Source of the DNA: Billgrantia aerodenitrificans
GTDB taxonomy: Bacteria; Pseudomonadota; Gammaproteobacteria; Pseudomonadales; Halomonadaceae
Length of the DNA: 64,000 nucleotides
Direction: 5' to 3'
Assembly: GCF_021404405.1 (NCBI RefSeq)
Contig: NZ_JABFTV010000011.1
Span: forward strand, 1-64,000
Shown here: one piece after another, positions 25,815 through 33,642 of the stretch
Position numbering within the stretch: the stretch's first letter is position 1
How the letters are laid out: the number at the start of each line of letters is the position of its first letter
Translations under genes and position numbers: made by a program
The notes under the pieces: generated by a model
What the model was told of the DNA's origin: nothing
Seen by the model: the letters and a program-made list of their open reading frames with translations, nothing else
Database searches by the model: none

Positions 25815-25934
25815 CCCACTCTCCTCTGACTGCGGGGCCTTCCCGAAGCGCTAGCCTACCAGCAATTCGCAGCAGAAATGACGCTGGAACGGCTTTCGCT
25901 ACACTGAGGGTCACACATGGACCGGAGGTGAATC

Positions 25935-27071
25935 ATGAAAGGACGCTGGAGCGGTACCCCTCTACTGGCGCTGGCCGTGGTAGCCACGGCGTCCGGCGCC
26001 GACGAAGCAACGCTGGAGACAGAACATCAGACGCTGAGACTGACGGCGGTAGCCGAAGGCCTGGAGCGCCCCTGGGGTGTTGCTATCTTGCCTGGCGGCC
26101 TCTATCTGGTCAGCGAACGCACCGGAGGGATTCAGACCTTCTACAACGACGAACGCCAGACGATCGACGACTTGCCCGGCATTCAGAGCGACGACCAGGG
26201 CGGGCTGCTGGATATTGTCGCCTCGCCCGATTACTCCGATACCGGCTGGATCTATTTCACCTATGCCAGCGGCGATGCCGACTCCACCGCCACGGCGCTG
26301 GCCCGCGGGCGCCTGGCAGGGAACCAACTGACCGAAGTGGAAGAGCTGTTCGAGCAGAACCGCCGCTCCGAACCCGGCCCCCATGGCGGCTCACGCCTGG
26401 CCTGGATGGACGACGATACCCTGCTGATGTCGGTCGGCGATCGCGACTCGCCCGAACGTGCCCAGGACACCAACGATCACGCCGGCTCGATCCTGCGGCT
26501 CAACCCTCAGGGCCTGGCGCCCGAGGACAATCCACGCTTCGAGGAAGTGGGCTACCTGCCCGAGATCTACTCCTGGGGCCATCGCCACGTGCTGGGGCTG
26601 GCCGTGGACCGCGATCGTGGCGACGTCTGGGCCGTGGAAGCTCGCGGAAACGGTCATGACGAGCTCATGCTCATCCGCAGCGGCGAGAACCATGGCTGGC
26701 CGGAGGACGACGACAGCGAGGAAGCCGCCGGCGCGGACCTGCTCGACGATATCACCAGCGGTGAGCTGTTCACCGACGAGGAGGTCATCGAGCCCGTGTA
26801 TCGCTTCTCCTCGGACGTCTCTCCTGCGGGCCTGGCCGTGGTCGACAGCGAGCGCTACCCGCAGTGGCAGGGCAATCTGCTGGTGGGCAGCCTGGAGAGC
26901 GGTCAGATCTATCGCTTCGAGGTGAACGGCGATGAGGTGGCAGAGATGGAAGAACTGCTCGAGGAGCCGCTGGGTCCGGTGCGTGACATCCGCCAGAGCC
27001 CCGAGGGCTATCTGTATGCACTCATCGGTGACGACAACGGTACGCTGTATCGGCTCGAACCCGAGCAGTAA
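25935..27071 (+). CDS. Soluble PQQ-dependent aldose sugar dehydrogenase (GSDH family)
   Basis: A 378-residue six-bladed beta-propeller quinoprotein with an N-terminal signal peptide (cleavage near residue 21). The PQQ/Ca2+ site motifs of the glucose/sorbosone dehydrogenase family are present: E-R-P-W-G-V-A, S-x-D-D-Q-G-G-L-L-D-I, G-P-H-G-G-S-R and Y-S-W-G-H-R-H. The closest well-known relative is E. coli Asd (YliI), which oxidises aldoses in the periplasm. It would use PQQ made by the pqq operon 20 kb away. GGAGGTGA precedes the ATG and a strong terminator follows. Confidence 0.9.
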   Translation: MKGRWSGTPLLALAVVATASGADEATLETEHQTLRLTAVAEGLERPWGVAILPGGLYLVSERTGGIQTFYNDERQTIDDLPGIQSDDQGGLLDIVASPDYSDTGWIYFTYASGDADSTATALARGRLAGNQLTEVEELFEQNRRSEPGPHGGSRLAWMDDDTLLMSVGDRDSPERAQDTNDHAGSILRLNPQGLAPEDNPRFEEVGYLPEIYSWGHRHVLGLAVDRDRGDVWAVEARGNGHDELMLIRSGENHGWPEDDDSEEAAGADLLDDITSGELFTDEEVIEPVYRFSSDVSPAGLAVVDSERYPQWQGNLLVGSLESGQIYRFEVNGDEVAEMEELLEEPLGPVRDIRQSPEGYLYALIGDDNGTLYRLEPEQ

Positions 27072-27088
27072 CACTCACGCTACGTTTC

Positions 27089-27114
27089 GCCGGCCCGGCT
27101 TCGGGCCGGCTTTT
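27089..27114 (+). terminator. Intrinsic terminator of the aldose dehydrogenase gene
   Basis: A 9-bp perfect GC stem (27089-27097 with 27102-27110), GCTT loop, followed directly by TTTT and a further TT. Confidence 0.85.
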
Positions 27115-27167
27115 CTTGCGTGGAGTGGAGTCCTTCCTTTCTCACGCACCGGCGGGCATTATCACTG

Positions 27168-27181
27168 TTAACCTGGGTTAA
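27168..27181. promoter_or_regulatory. Perfect 14-bp palindrome TTAACCTGGGTTAA
   Basis: A 6-2-6 palindrome lies 120 nt upstream of the tandem solute-binding protein gene, in an otherwise featureless 180-nt gap. It is of a size expected for a dimeric regulator site. No regulator gene is adjacent. Confidence 0.45.
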
Positions 27182-27300
27182 GCAGCTTTGTCCGGTGGCA
27201 TTAGCGTCAGCTCCCTTGCTGGACGTCGACGCAAGACAGCGTGACTTTCGTCACCAGACGGTAATCAAAAGAACAAGCTGGCAGGGCGGGGGGTTAGCGC

Positions 27301-28659
27301 ATGAGAAAAAGGTTGACGATGATGCTGGCCCTGCTGCCGCTTTCGGCAGCAGTTGCCCTGGAGGAGCTGACCTTCATCACCGAGGAATACCCGCCCTACA
27401 ATTATCGACAGGGGGATCGGCTCGAAGGGATTTCCATCGAGCTGCTCGAACGGATTTTCGCCGAGACCGGTACCGCCATGTCCCGCGAGGACGTGCTCTT
27501 CTATCCCTGGGCCCGCGGCTACGACACGGCCCTTTCCGAGCCGGGCACGGTGCTGTTCTCCACCACCCGCACCGAGCAGCGCGAGGAGCTGTTCCAGTGG
27601 GTGGGGCCGATTGCCACTGACAGGGTGACCCTGATCGCTCGCCGCGACAGCGGCATTCAGTTGAACGATATCGAGGACGTGATCGCCGGCGATTACCGTA
27701 TTGCGGTGATCCGCGAAGACATCGGCGCCCAGCGCCTGCAGGAAGCCGGGGTGCCGGAAACCCAGATCCATGCAGCGATATCCGGTGCCAGTGCCCTGCG
27801 CATGCTCGAGCGGGGCCGGGTCGATCTGTGGGCCTATGGTGAGGACGTCGCCTTCTGGCTGATGAACGAAGAAGGCCTGCCGACCACTGACTACACCCCG
27901 GCCCTGACCATCAGCGAATCCGACCTCTACTACGCCCTGAACCCGGACACGGATCCCGAGCTGGTGGCAAAGATGCAGGCGGCGCTGAACAACTTGCGCG
28001 AAGGCGGCGTGCTGAGTGAAATCCTCGGCGGCACCATCGCCTTCAATACCGAGGAGTATCCCCCCTACAACTACCTGGACGAGCAGGGCAAGATCATCGG
28101 CTCCTCCACCGAGCTGCTGCGCACGGCGTTGAACGCCGCCGAACTCGAGGCCGACTTCCGCCTGCTGCCCTGGGCTCGCGCCTATACCGAGGCCCAACTG
28201 CGCGAGCGCCACTGCGTCTACTCGACGACCCGTACTCCAGAGCGCGAATCCCTGTTCACCTGGATCGGGCCGCTGACTTCCAGTACGTGGACCGCCTTCG
28301 CCCTGGAGAACACCCACATCACAGCCGACACGCTGACGGACCTGTCCGAGCTACGTGTCGGCAGCTTTCGCGAGGACGCAGTGGGCCAATATGTCGCCAG
28401 CCAAGGCATTCCCATCGTCGTCACCAGCGCCGAGCGCGAGAACGTCACTCGTCTGCAGGCCGGACTGATCGACGTCTGGGTCACCGGGGCACAGGCAGCC
28501 GAATACCTTGCCGCCGAAGCCGACCTGTTACTGCGCCCTCTGTTCACCTTCAACGAGGTCGATCTCTATCTCGCCTGTCACCCTTCGGTTCCCGATCAGT
28601 TCGTCTCGCGGCTGCAGGCCGCCATCGACCGCATTCATGCCGAAGCGGAGGTTCCCTAG
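27301..28659 (+). CDS. Tandem periplasmic solute-binding protein (two SBP_bac_3 domains)
   Basis: A 452-residue secreted protein (signal peptide to about residue 20) made of two family-3 solute-binding domains in series, about 22-240 and 242-450. Both repeats carry the same landmarks: T-E-E-Y-P-P-Y-N-Y at the start, P-W-A-R-G/A-Y, and F/Y-S-T-T-R-T followed by W-I/V-G-P. This shows internal duplication. No ABC permease or ATPase is adjacent. Instead its stop codon overlaps the start of a membrane diguanylate cyclase, so it probably serves as a ligand sensor for that protein. Confidence 0.88.
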   Translation: MRKRLTMMLALLPLSAAVALEELTFITEEYPPYNYRQGDRLEGISIELLERIFAETGTAMSREDVLFYPWARGYDTALSEPGTVLFSTTRTEQREELFQWVGPIATDRVTLIARRDSGIQLNDIEDVIAGDYRIAVIREDIGAQRLQEAGVPETQIHAAISGASALRMLERGRVDLWAYGEDVAFWLMNEEGLPTTDYTPALTISESDLYYALNPDTDPELVAKMQAALNNLREGGVLSEILGGTIAFNTEEYPPYNYLDEQGKIIGSSTELLRTALNAAELEADFRLLPWARAYTEAQLRERHCVYSTTRTPERESLFTWIGPLTSSTWTAFALENTHITADTLTDLSELRVGSFREDAVGQYVASQGIPIVVTSAERENVTRLQAGLIDVWVTGAQAAEYLAAEADLLLRPLFTFNEVDLYLACHPSVPDQFVSRLQAAIDRIHAEAEVP

Positions 28660-29930
28660 TGAAATACGTTCCTGGCATGGATCGCCGGGCCGGTAGACGC
28701 AGCCTGACCGCCAAGCAGGCCGGCCTCACTCTGGCCATTGCACTGCTGCTCAGCATCATTGCCGGCATCGTCGAGCTGGCGCTCGACGCCCGTGCGATGC
28801 GTCACGAAATCGTTCTCGAAACGCAGTACCGAATCGATCTGGTACGCGGCACTGCCGCCGAAGCCGCCTTCCAGCTCAATCCTGAACTGGCGACACAGGT
28901 GGCCGAAGGCCTGCTCAGCGGCGGACGGATTGCCAGCGTGACCATCAGCGACGATTTCGGTCGTGTCATGGCCACACGTCAGCACGACGACACCGATACC
29001 TCCAGTTGGGTGGTTCAGGCCCTGTTCGCCGATATCCTCCACTACCGCAAACCGCTGGTCTATCAGATCGGCTCCGACACGGCGCCCAAGTCGATAGGCG
29101 AGCTGGAGTTGACGCTCTCTCTCGACAGCCTGACCCGCGACTTCACCGATCGCAGCCAGTTGATCTTCGCTCTCGGCGTGGCCAAGGCCCTGGCCATTGC
29201 GGCGCTGCTGGCACTGGTCTTCCACTGGTTCGTCACCCGCCCCCTGCTCAAGGTGCACGCAGCGATCACCGAGACCGATCCCAGCCAACCCGGACGCTGG
29301 TCCAAGCCGGTCATGGGGGTACATGGCAACGATGAGCTGGGACATCTGGTGGAGAGCGTCGACCGGCTGCTGCAGGCCTTTCAACACGGACTCGACCAGC
29401 GCGACCAGCTGCAGCAGATCTCTACCATGGATGGCCTGACCGGCATTGCCAACCGCCGCCACTTCGACGCCTTCCTCAACCAGGAGTGGCAGCGCGCCCA
29501 GCGCGCCAATCATGACATCTCGGTAATCTTCATCGATATCGATCATTTCAAGGAGTTCAACGATCATTACGGCCACGTGGCCGGCGACGACACCCTGCGA
29601 GCCGTTGCCCAGGCGCTCACCCGCGTGATCCATCGCCCTTCCGACCTGGTCGCACGCTATGGCGGCGAGGAGTTCGTCTGCGTACTGCCGGAGACCGACC
29701 TGGCAGGCGCCCAACGGGTCGCCGAACGCATCCAGAATGAGATCCGCGCGCTCGACATTCCCCATGCCCACGCCACCGAAGCGGGCCGGGTCACCGCCAG
29801 CCTCGGCGTGGCCAGCAGCAACCCAGCACAGGACGACGTTGCCGGCTTCGAGGCGCTGCTGGCCGAGGCCGACCACCAGCTCTATCGCGCCAAGCGCCAA
29901 GGACGTGACCGGGTCGCCGTCCAGACCTGA
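28659..29930 (+). CDS. Membrane diguanylate cyclase (GGDEF) with periplasmic sensor and HAMP
   Basis: Makes cyclic di-GMP from two GTP. The GTG start (28659) shares one base with the upstream stop codon, and GGAGG lies eight bases before it; this gives 423 residues. Layout: helix TM1 (about 20-40), periplasmic sensor of about 130 residues, TM2 near 170-195, HAMP, then a GGDEF domain with intact GGEEF active site. An R-x-x-D inhibitory I-site lies five residues before it. Together these predict an active, feedback-inhibited enzyme. Coupling to the tandem binding protein implies nutrient-responsive control of biofilm or motility. Confidence 0.92.
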   Translation: MKYVPGMDRRAGRRSLTAKQAGLTLAIALLLSIIAGIVELALDARAMRHEIVLETQYRIDLVRGTAAEAAFQLNPELATQVAEGLLSGGRIASVTISDDFGRVMATRQHDDTDTSSWVVQALFADILHYRKPLVYQIGSDTAPKSIGELELTLSLDSLTRDFTDRSQLIFALGVAKALAIAALLALVFHWFVTRPLLKVHAAITETDPSQPGRWSKPVMGVHGNDELGHLVESVDRLLQAFQHGLDQRDQLQQISTMDGLTGIANRRHFDAFLNQEWQRAQRANHDISVIFIDIDHFKEFNDHYGHVAGDDTLRAVAQALTRVIHRPSDLVARYGGEEFVCVLPETDLAGAQRVAERIQNEIRALDIPHAHATEAGRVTASLGVASSNPAQDDVAGFEALLAEADHQLYRAKRQGRDRVAVQT

Positions 29931-30000
29931 GCAGCGCCGGGGAACCGGCCCGGCAGCAAGGAATCGATAGAGTAGACCCAGCCGGAGGCGGAGCAAGCAT

Positions 30001-30354
30001 ATGAGCAGACGCGACGAGTTCATCGAGCAGATGAAGGCCCAACTGGACGAATGGAACGCCGAAATCGAGGCCCTTATCGCCCGCGCACGCAAGGCCAGCG
30101 ACGAGGCGCAGCACCGTTATCAGGACGACATCGAGCGCCTCAAGCGGCGCCGTGACGAAACCCAGCGCCGCCTCGAGGAGTTGCAGTACGCCGGCGAGGC
30201 GGCCTGGGATTCGCTGCAGCAGGGGTTCGACGACGCCTGGGAGCTGCTACGCAAGGCGCTGAGAGACGCTCAGCGCCACGAGCCGCCGCCCAAGGACGTC
30301 AACGAAGCGGATGACGATAGCTCAGGCACCCGATCGCCGGGCGGTTCTCCTTAG
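30001..30354 (+). CDS. Coiled-coil protein of unknown function
   Basis: A 117-residue highly charged protein predicted to be one long helix or coiled coil (residues 3-92), with a disordered acidic C-terminus. Proteins with the same opening (M-S-R-R-D-E-F-I-E-x-M-K) occur widely in proteobacteria and have no assigned role. Its stop codon overlaps that of telA by four bases in convergent orientation (30351-30354). A Shine-Dalgarno-like GGAGG is present upstream. Confidence 0.75.
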   Translation: MSRRDEFIEQMKAQLDEWNAEIEALIARARKASDEAQHRYQDDIERLKRRRDETQRRLEELQYAGEAAWDSLQQGFDDAWELLRKALRDAQRHEPPPKDVNEADDDSSGTRSPGGSP

Positions 30355-31580
30355 CCTTCTCTCCCGCCCTTGTCCTTGGGTGGTAGCTGCTTCCCTTCCG
30401 CATCCTGGGAGTGGACCTCGTTGCCACGCTGCAGCCTGTCGATCGACTCCCCGCCCCGGCGCGTCAGCTGCGCCAGGCGGTCGATCTGGGCATCAAGCTG
30501 AGGTAACGCTTCCTGGCGATAGCGCGACAGGTCGTCGATGGCACCCAGCACGTCATCGAAGGCCTGCTCCAGCGCCTGCATGTCGAGTTGGGCCGAGGCG
30601 GCCCTGGTCTGGATCTCCACCCCCTGCTGACGCAGCGCCTTGGCCGTCCCGGCGATCATCTCCGAGGTCGTGGTATTGAGTGATTCCACCCGATCCAGCA
30701 CCAGGCGCTGATTGGCCAGCGCCAGCGCCACCGCTACCGCCACCGTCAGCGCCGACACGGTAACGTGAATCGCCCGGTCGACGCCGCGAATCAGTTCGCG
30801 GTTGTTGCGGATGATCACTTCCAGCGCCAGCACGCCCTGCTGGCTGACCGCCTGCTGCTGCTGGAGGTCGACGATGCGCTGGCGCAGCGGGAAGAGCAGC
30901 TCCTCCTCGATGAAGGTTCGCTGAGGGTGCTCGTCGCCCAGCCGCTCCAGGGCTTGTATCAGCCGCCGGTCGATCAGGCGGCCCAGGTCGATCTGGCGCT
31001 GTAGCCGACCGAGCAGCTGGCGCAGGCTCTCCTGGTCGTCGCTGAGGGTGATGTTGTCACGGCGCAGCATGTCGCGACCGCCTTCCAGGTCGGCGATGAT
31101 GGCGTCCAGCGCCTGCTGGGCATTTTCGAACTTGCGGAAGTAGCGTTGAATACGGCTACCGGCGCCCGGAATGCGCGTCAGCAGCCGGTCGAACGGCCCC
31201 GCAGCCAGGCGGTGCTGGTGCGGGTCGAGTTCCTGCATGTGGCCGCGCAGGTCGATCAATGCCTTGGCCACCGGGCCGCCCTCGTCGCCCTGATGTGCCA
31301 GCTTGCGCAGCGGCGCCTGCAGCATCTCGCTGTGATGTGCCGCCTGCTGCTGCAGCTCGAGGCCCATCTCGTCCACCGCGCGACGCTGGCGATCGAACTC
31401 GGCGCCTTCGCTGGACAGCACGTCGTCGACGAAGGCATTCGCCAGTTGCTCCAGCTCGGGGTCGTCGATGACGATCTCCTCGCTATCCTTCGGTTCGGGT
31501 GCCACCTCCTCGAGTTCGCTGGCGATCTCCTCCACCGGCGGCAGCGAGAGCGGCGAGCCGCGTTCGGACGACTGCTTCAT
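30351..31580 (-). CDS. TelA/KlaA family protein (toxic anion resistance)
   Basis: A 409-residue soluble, mostly helical protein of the TelA family, first linked to tellurite resistance. The conserved core is present (F-x-K-F-E-N-A-Q-Q-A-L-D near residue 150, and V-I-I-R-N-N-R-E-L-I near 262). No ter genes are present, so resistance to tellurite cannot be assumed; relatives also affect envelope-stress and antibiotic tolerance. GGGGAAG precedes the ATG. It is the last gene of a minus-strand group with a membrane coiled-coil protein and an extensin-like protein. Confidence 0.88.
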   Translation of the reverse strand: MKQSSERGSPLSLPPVEEIASELEEVAPEPKDSEEIVIDDPELEQLANAFVDDVLSSEGAEFDRQRRAVDEMGLELQQQAAHHSEMLQAPLRKLAHQGDEGGPVAKALIDLRGHMQELDPHQHRLAAGPFDRLLTRIPGAGSRIQRYFRKFENAQQALDAIIADLEGGRDMLRRDNITLSDDQESLRQLLGRLQRQIDLGRLIDRRLIQALERLGDEHPQRTFIEEELLFPLRQRIVDLQQQQAVSQQGVLALEVIIRNNRELIRGVDRAIHVTVSALTVAVAVALALANQRLVLDRVESLNTTTSEMIAGTAKALRQQGVEIQTRAASAQLDMQALEQAFDDVLGAIDDLSRYRQEALPQLDAQIDRLAQLTRRGGESIDRLQRGNEVHSQDAEGKQLPPKDKGGREG

Positions 31581-31658
31581 GAGTACTTCCCCATTCAGGC
31601 CTTTCCCCTACCATAGCAATTCCGATCCTGACGCTGCGCGAGCAAGCTGACCAGGCTT

Positions 31659-32606
31659 TCAACGACGTTCGCTGCGGCTGTAGCGCTCCGCGCCCTCGAT
31701 GAAGCGGCGCAGCTCTTCCAGCGCCCGGTCGGTGGCAAGCGATGCCTGGGGGCGCCCGGTCTCTACCCGCGCCAGGGCCACCGCGGTATCGTCGAGCAGG
31801 GTCAGCGCCGACTCGTTGCGCGCCACCAGGCGCCGCAGGCGCCGGTCGGTCTCCTCGATCAGCTCCAGGCGGCGCTTGAGCGCGATGCGTTCTTCGACGG
31901 AGAGCTGGCTGCCCTCCTGGGTCAGGCGGCGCCGCACGTATGCGTCATCCAGGCCCATCACCCCCCGCGCCTGGGCCGCCATGGAGGTAAAGGTGTCCAC
32001 CGCCCCGAGGCAGACCTCGGTGATCAGACCGCGTGAGCGCTCGAATGCCAGTTCGCTCTTGTCGAAGCGGGCGGAGAGCAGCTCCATCACATGGGTATAG
32101 CGGGTGTAGAAACGGTCGACCTGGCTGGCCAGATCGCCACGCTTGACGTCGAGGAGCTGCTGCTTGGCCCGGCACAGCGCCAGGGTCAGCTCATCGGCCC
32201 CCACCGGCGGTCGGGCCGGGTCGAGTTCGGCCACACCCGCTTCCCGTGCCGCACGCTCACGGTCGGCTCGTTGGCGCTCGGCCTCGGCCGCGAGCCGCTC
32301 CTGCAGGCGCCGCTGATGTCGCCGACTGCGCCAGCGGCGCCAACCTCGCTCCACGGGCAGCGCCACTGCCACCGCCACCAGACCGGCAAGCCAGCCGCCC
32401 AGGCTGGGGCCGAAGCCGCCCCACAGCGAGGTCAGCCACAGCACCATGCTGATGAAGGGCACCAGCAGGCAGTAGCGAAACAGCACCTGGAAACGATTGG
32501 GGTTATCGGTGGGCAGCGCCAGCCGCGGGTTGGCCAGCCCGACCAGACACCACGGCAGGCAGGTGACGAACAGCCCGTATGCGAATCCCTGCAGAAATCC
32601 CAGCAT
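31659..32606 (-). CDS. Membrane-anchored coiled-coil protein, possible TelA partner
   Basis: A 315-residue protein with two or three N-terminal hydrophobic segments (about 1-25, 45-62 and 68-85) and a long charged helical C-terminal region. I do not recognise a named family. In Firmicutes TelA is paired with XpaC, also a membrane-anchored helical protein, so this may be its counterpart, but that is inference from gene position and topology only. It starts 72 nt after the extensin-like gene and ends 78 nt before telA. Confidence 0.7.
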   Translation of the reverse strand: MLGFLQGFAYGLFVTCLPWCLVGLANPRLALPTDNPNRFQVLFRYCLLVPFISMVLWLTSLWGGFGPSLGGWLAGLVAVAVALPVERGWRRWRSRRHQRRLQERLAAEAERQRADRERAAREAGVAELDPARPPVGADELTLALCRAKQQLLDVKRGDLASQVDRFYTRYTHVMELLSARFDKSELAFERSRGLITEVCLGAVDTFTSMAAQARGVMGLDDAYVRRRLTQEGSQLSVEERIALKRRLELIEETDRRLRRLVARNESALTLLDDTAVALARVETGRPQASLATDRALEELRRFIEGAERYSRSERR

Positions 32607-32678
32607 AAGCCTCGTGCGCCAGCGGGTAGATGCTTCTGAGTGTACGGGGGCCGGCGACGCGGTGCGAGCCTGACGGCT

Positions 32679-33377
32679 TCAGCGGCACAGGCGGAAGCCA
32701 CGCATGCCGAAGTGGAAATGATCGGCATGGGCGCGATTGTACTCCGGCCCCAGCACGTTACCGAACAGGTCGCAGGCGCCGTCACGCGCATCGCGCAGGA
32801 AGTCTCCCCGCGCATCCTCGTCGCCCCAGTGGTCGAGCAGCGTGATACGTCGCCCATCGGCCAGGTGGAACGCCGCCACGTCGAGCGCCTCCGCGGTGGC
32901 ATGCTCGCTGAGGCGCCCGCCCTCGCGACCGTAGATGTTACGACAGGCAAAACTGCCGAAATGTTCGACGCGCACCACCCGTGCATCGAAGTGGGCTTCG
33001 GCGGCAGGCTGCAAACGCTGGCGCTCGTACATGACCCAGGCCAGCGCCAGCGGGCAGCGCGCCACGAAGCTGGCGTTGAACTCGACCTCGCTGCCGTGGA
33101 CGCGAACCACGTTTTCCAGCGGACAGCCGCTCACCGGCTCGTGATCGTCGAGCGGCGTCATGCGCAGCGCGCCCTCGGGCGCCGTTGCCAGCGCCGCCAG
33201 ACAGCCTTCGCGATCCTCGGCCAGGCGATGCAGCTTCCACTTCGTCACCGGGGTCAGGGGATCGTCGACGTGCAGCGGCGCCCAAGGGTGCCAGTGGCGA
33301 GGAATACGCTCCTCGAACTGCCACCAGGCAGCCGCAGCCAAGGCAATCAGCACGATCAGGACAAGCAGGAAACGCAT
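32679..33377 (-). CDS. Extensin-like C-terminal domain protein
   Basis: A 232-residue protein with an N-terminal signal anchor (residues 2-19) and an extensin-like_C domain, which is related to peptidoglycan D,D-carboxypeptidases of the VanY/MepA type. The likely zinc-site residues lie in S-E-H-A-T-A-E-A-L-D near residue 175 and H-A-D-H-F-H-F-G near the C-terminus. Several cysteines suggest periplasmic disulfides. A role in peptidoglycan trimming is plausible but untested for the family. Confidence 0.85.
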   Translation of the reverse strand: MRFLLVLIVLIALAAAAWWQFEERIPRHWHPWAPLHVDDPLTPVTKWKLHRLAEDREGCLAALATAPEGALRMTPLDDHEPVSGCPLENVVRVHGSEVEFNASFVARCPLALAWVMYERQRLQPAAEAHFDARVVRVEHFGSFACRNIYGREGGRLSEHATAEALDVAAFHLADGRRITLLDHWGDEDARGDFLRDARDGACDLFGNVLGPEYNRAHADHFHFGMRGFRLCR

Positions 33378-33389
33378 CTCACCTCGAGG

Positions 33390-33575
33390 TTAGAGAAGCA
33401 GATGCAGGAGCAGCGCCACGCCCCCCACCGCCAGAGCCGTGATCACGGCGACGTCCACCGCGCGGTCGAGCCAGCGGTCGAAGCCGCCCGGAGAGCGGCG
33501 ACGCGGCTGACGGCGCCGGGTGGCGCCGCGCTGTAGCGAACGTTGGCGTGAGCCGATGAGAGACATGGTAGGCAT
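33390..33575 (-). CDS. Small basic single-helix membrane protein
   Basis: A 61-residue protein: an Arg-rich N-terminal half (about 12 arginines within residues 8-35) and one C-terminal transmembrane helix (about 41-60). It lies 12 nt upstream of the extensin-like gene on the same strand. An ATG at 33566 would shorten it by three residues. No family recognised. Confidence 0.5.
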   Translation of the reverse strand: MPTMSLIGSRQRSLQRGATRRRQPRRRSPGGFDRWLDRAVDVAVITALAVGGVALLLHLLL

Positions 33576-33642
33576 CCGATACCCGATTCTTTCTCAAGCT
33601 TACGACCTGTCACCACGCCTGGCTACCGCCGCTGTCAACCAT

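Noticed and set aside
30351..31580. Tellurite-resistance island
   Set aside because: Only TelA is present; no ter, teh or klaBC genes. The neighbourhood is envelope-related.
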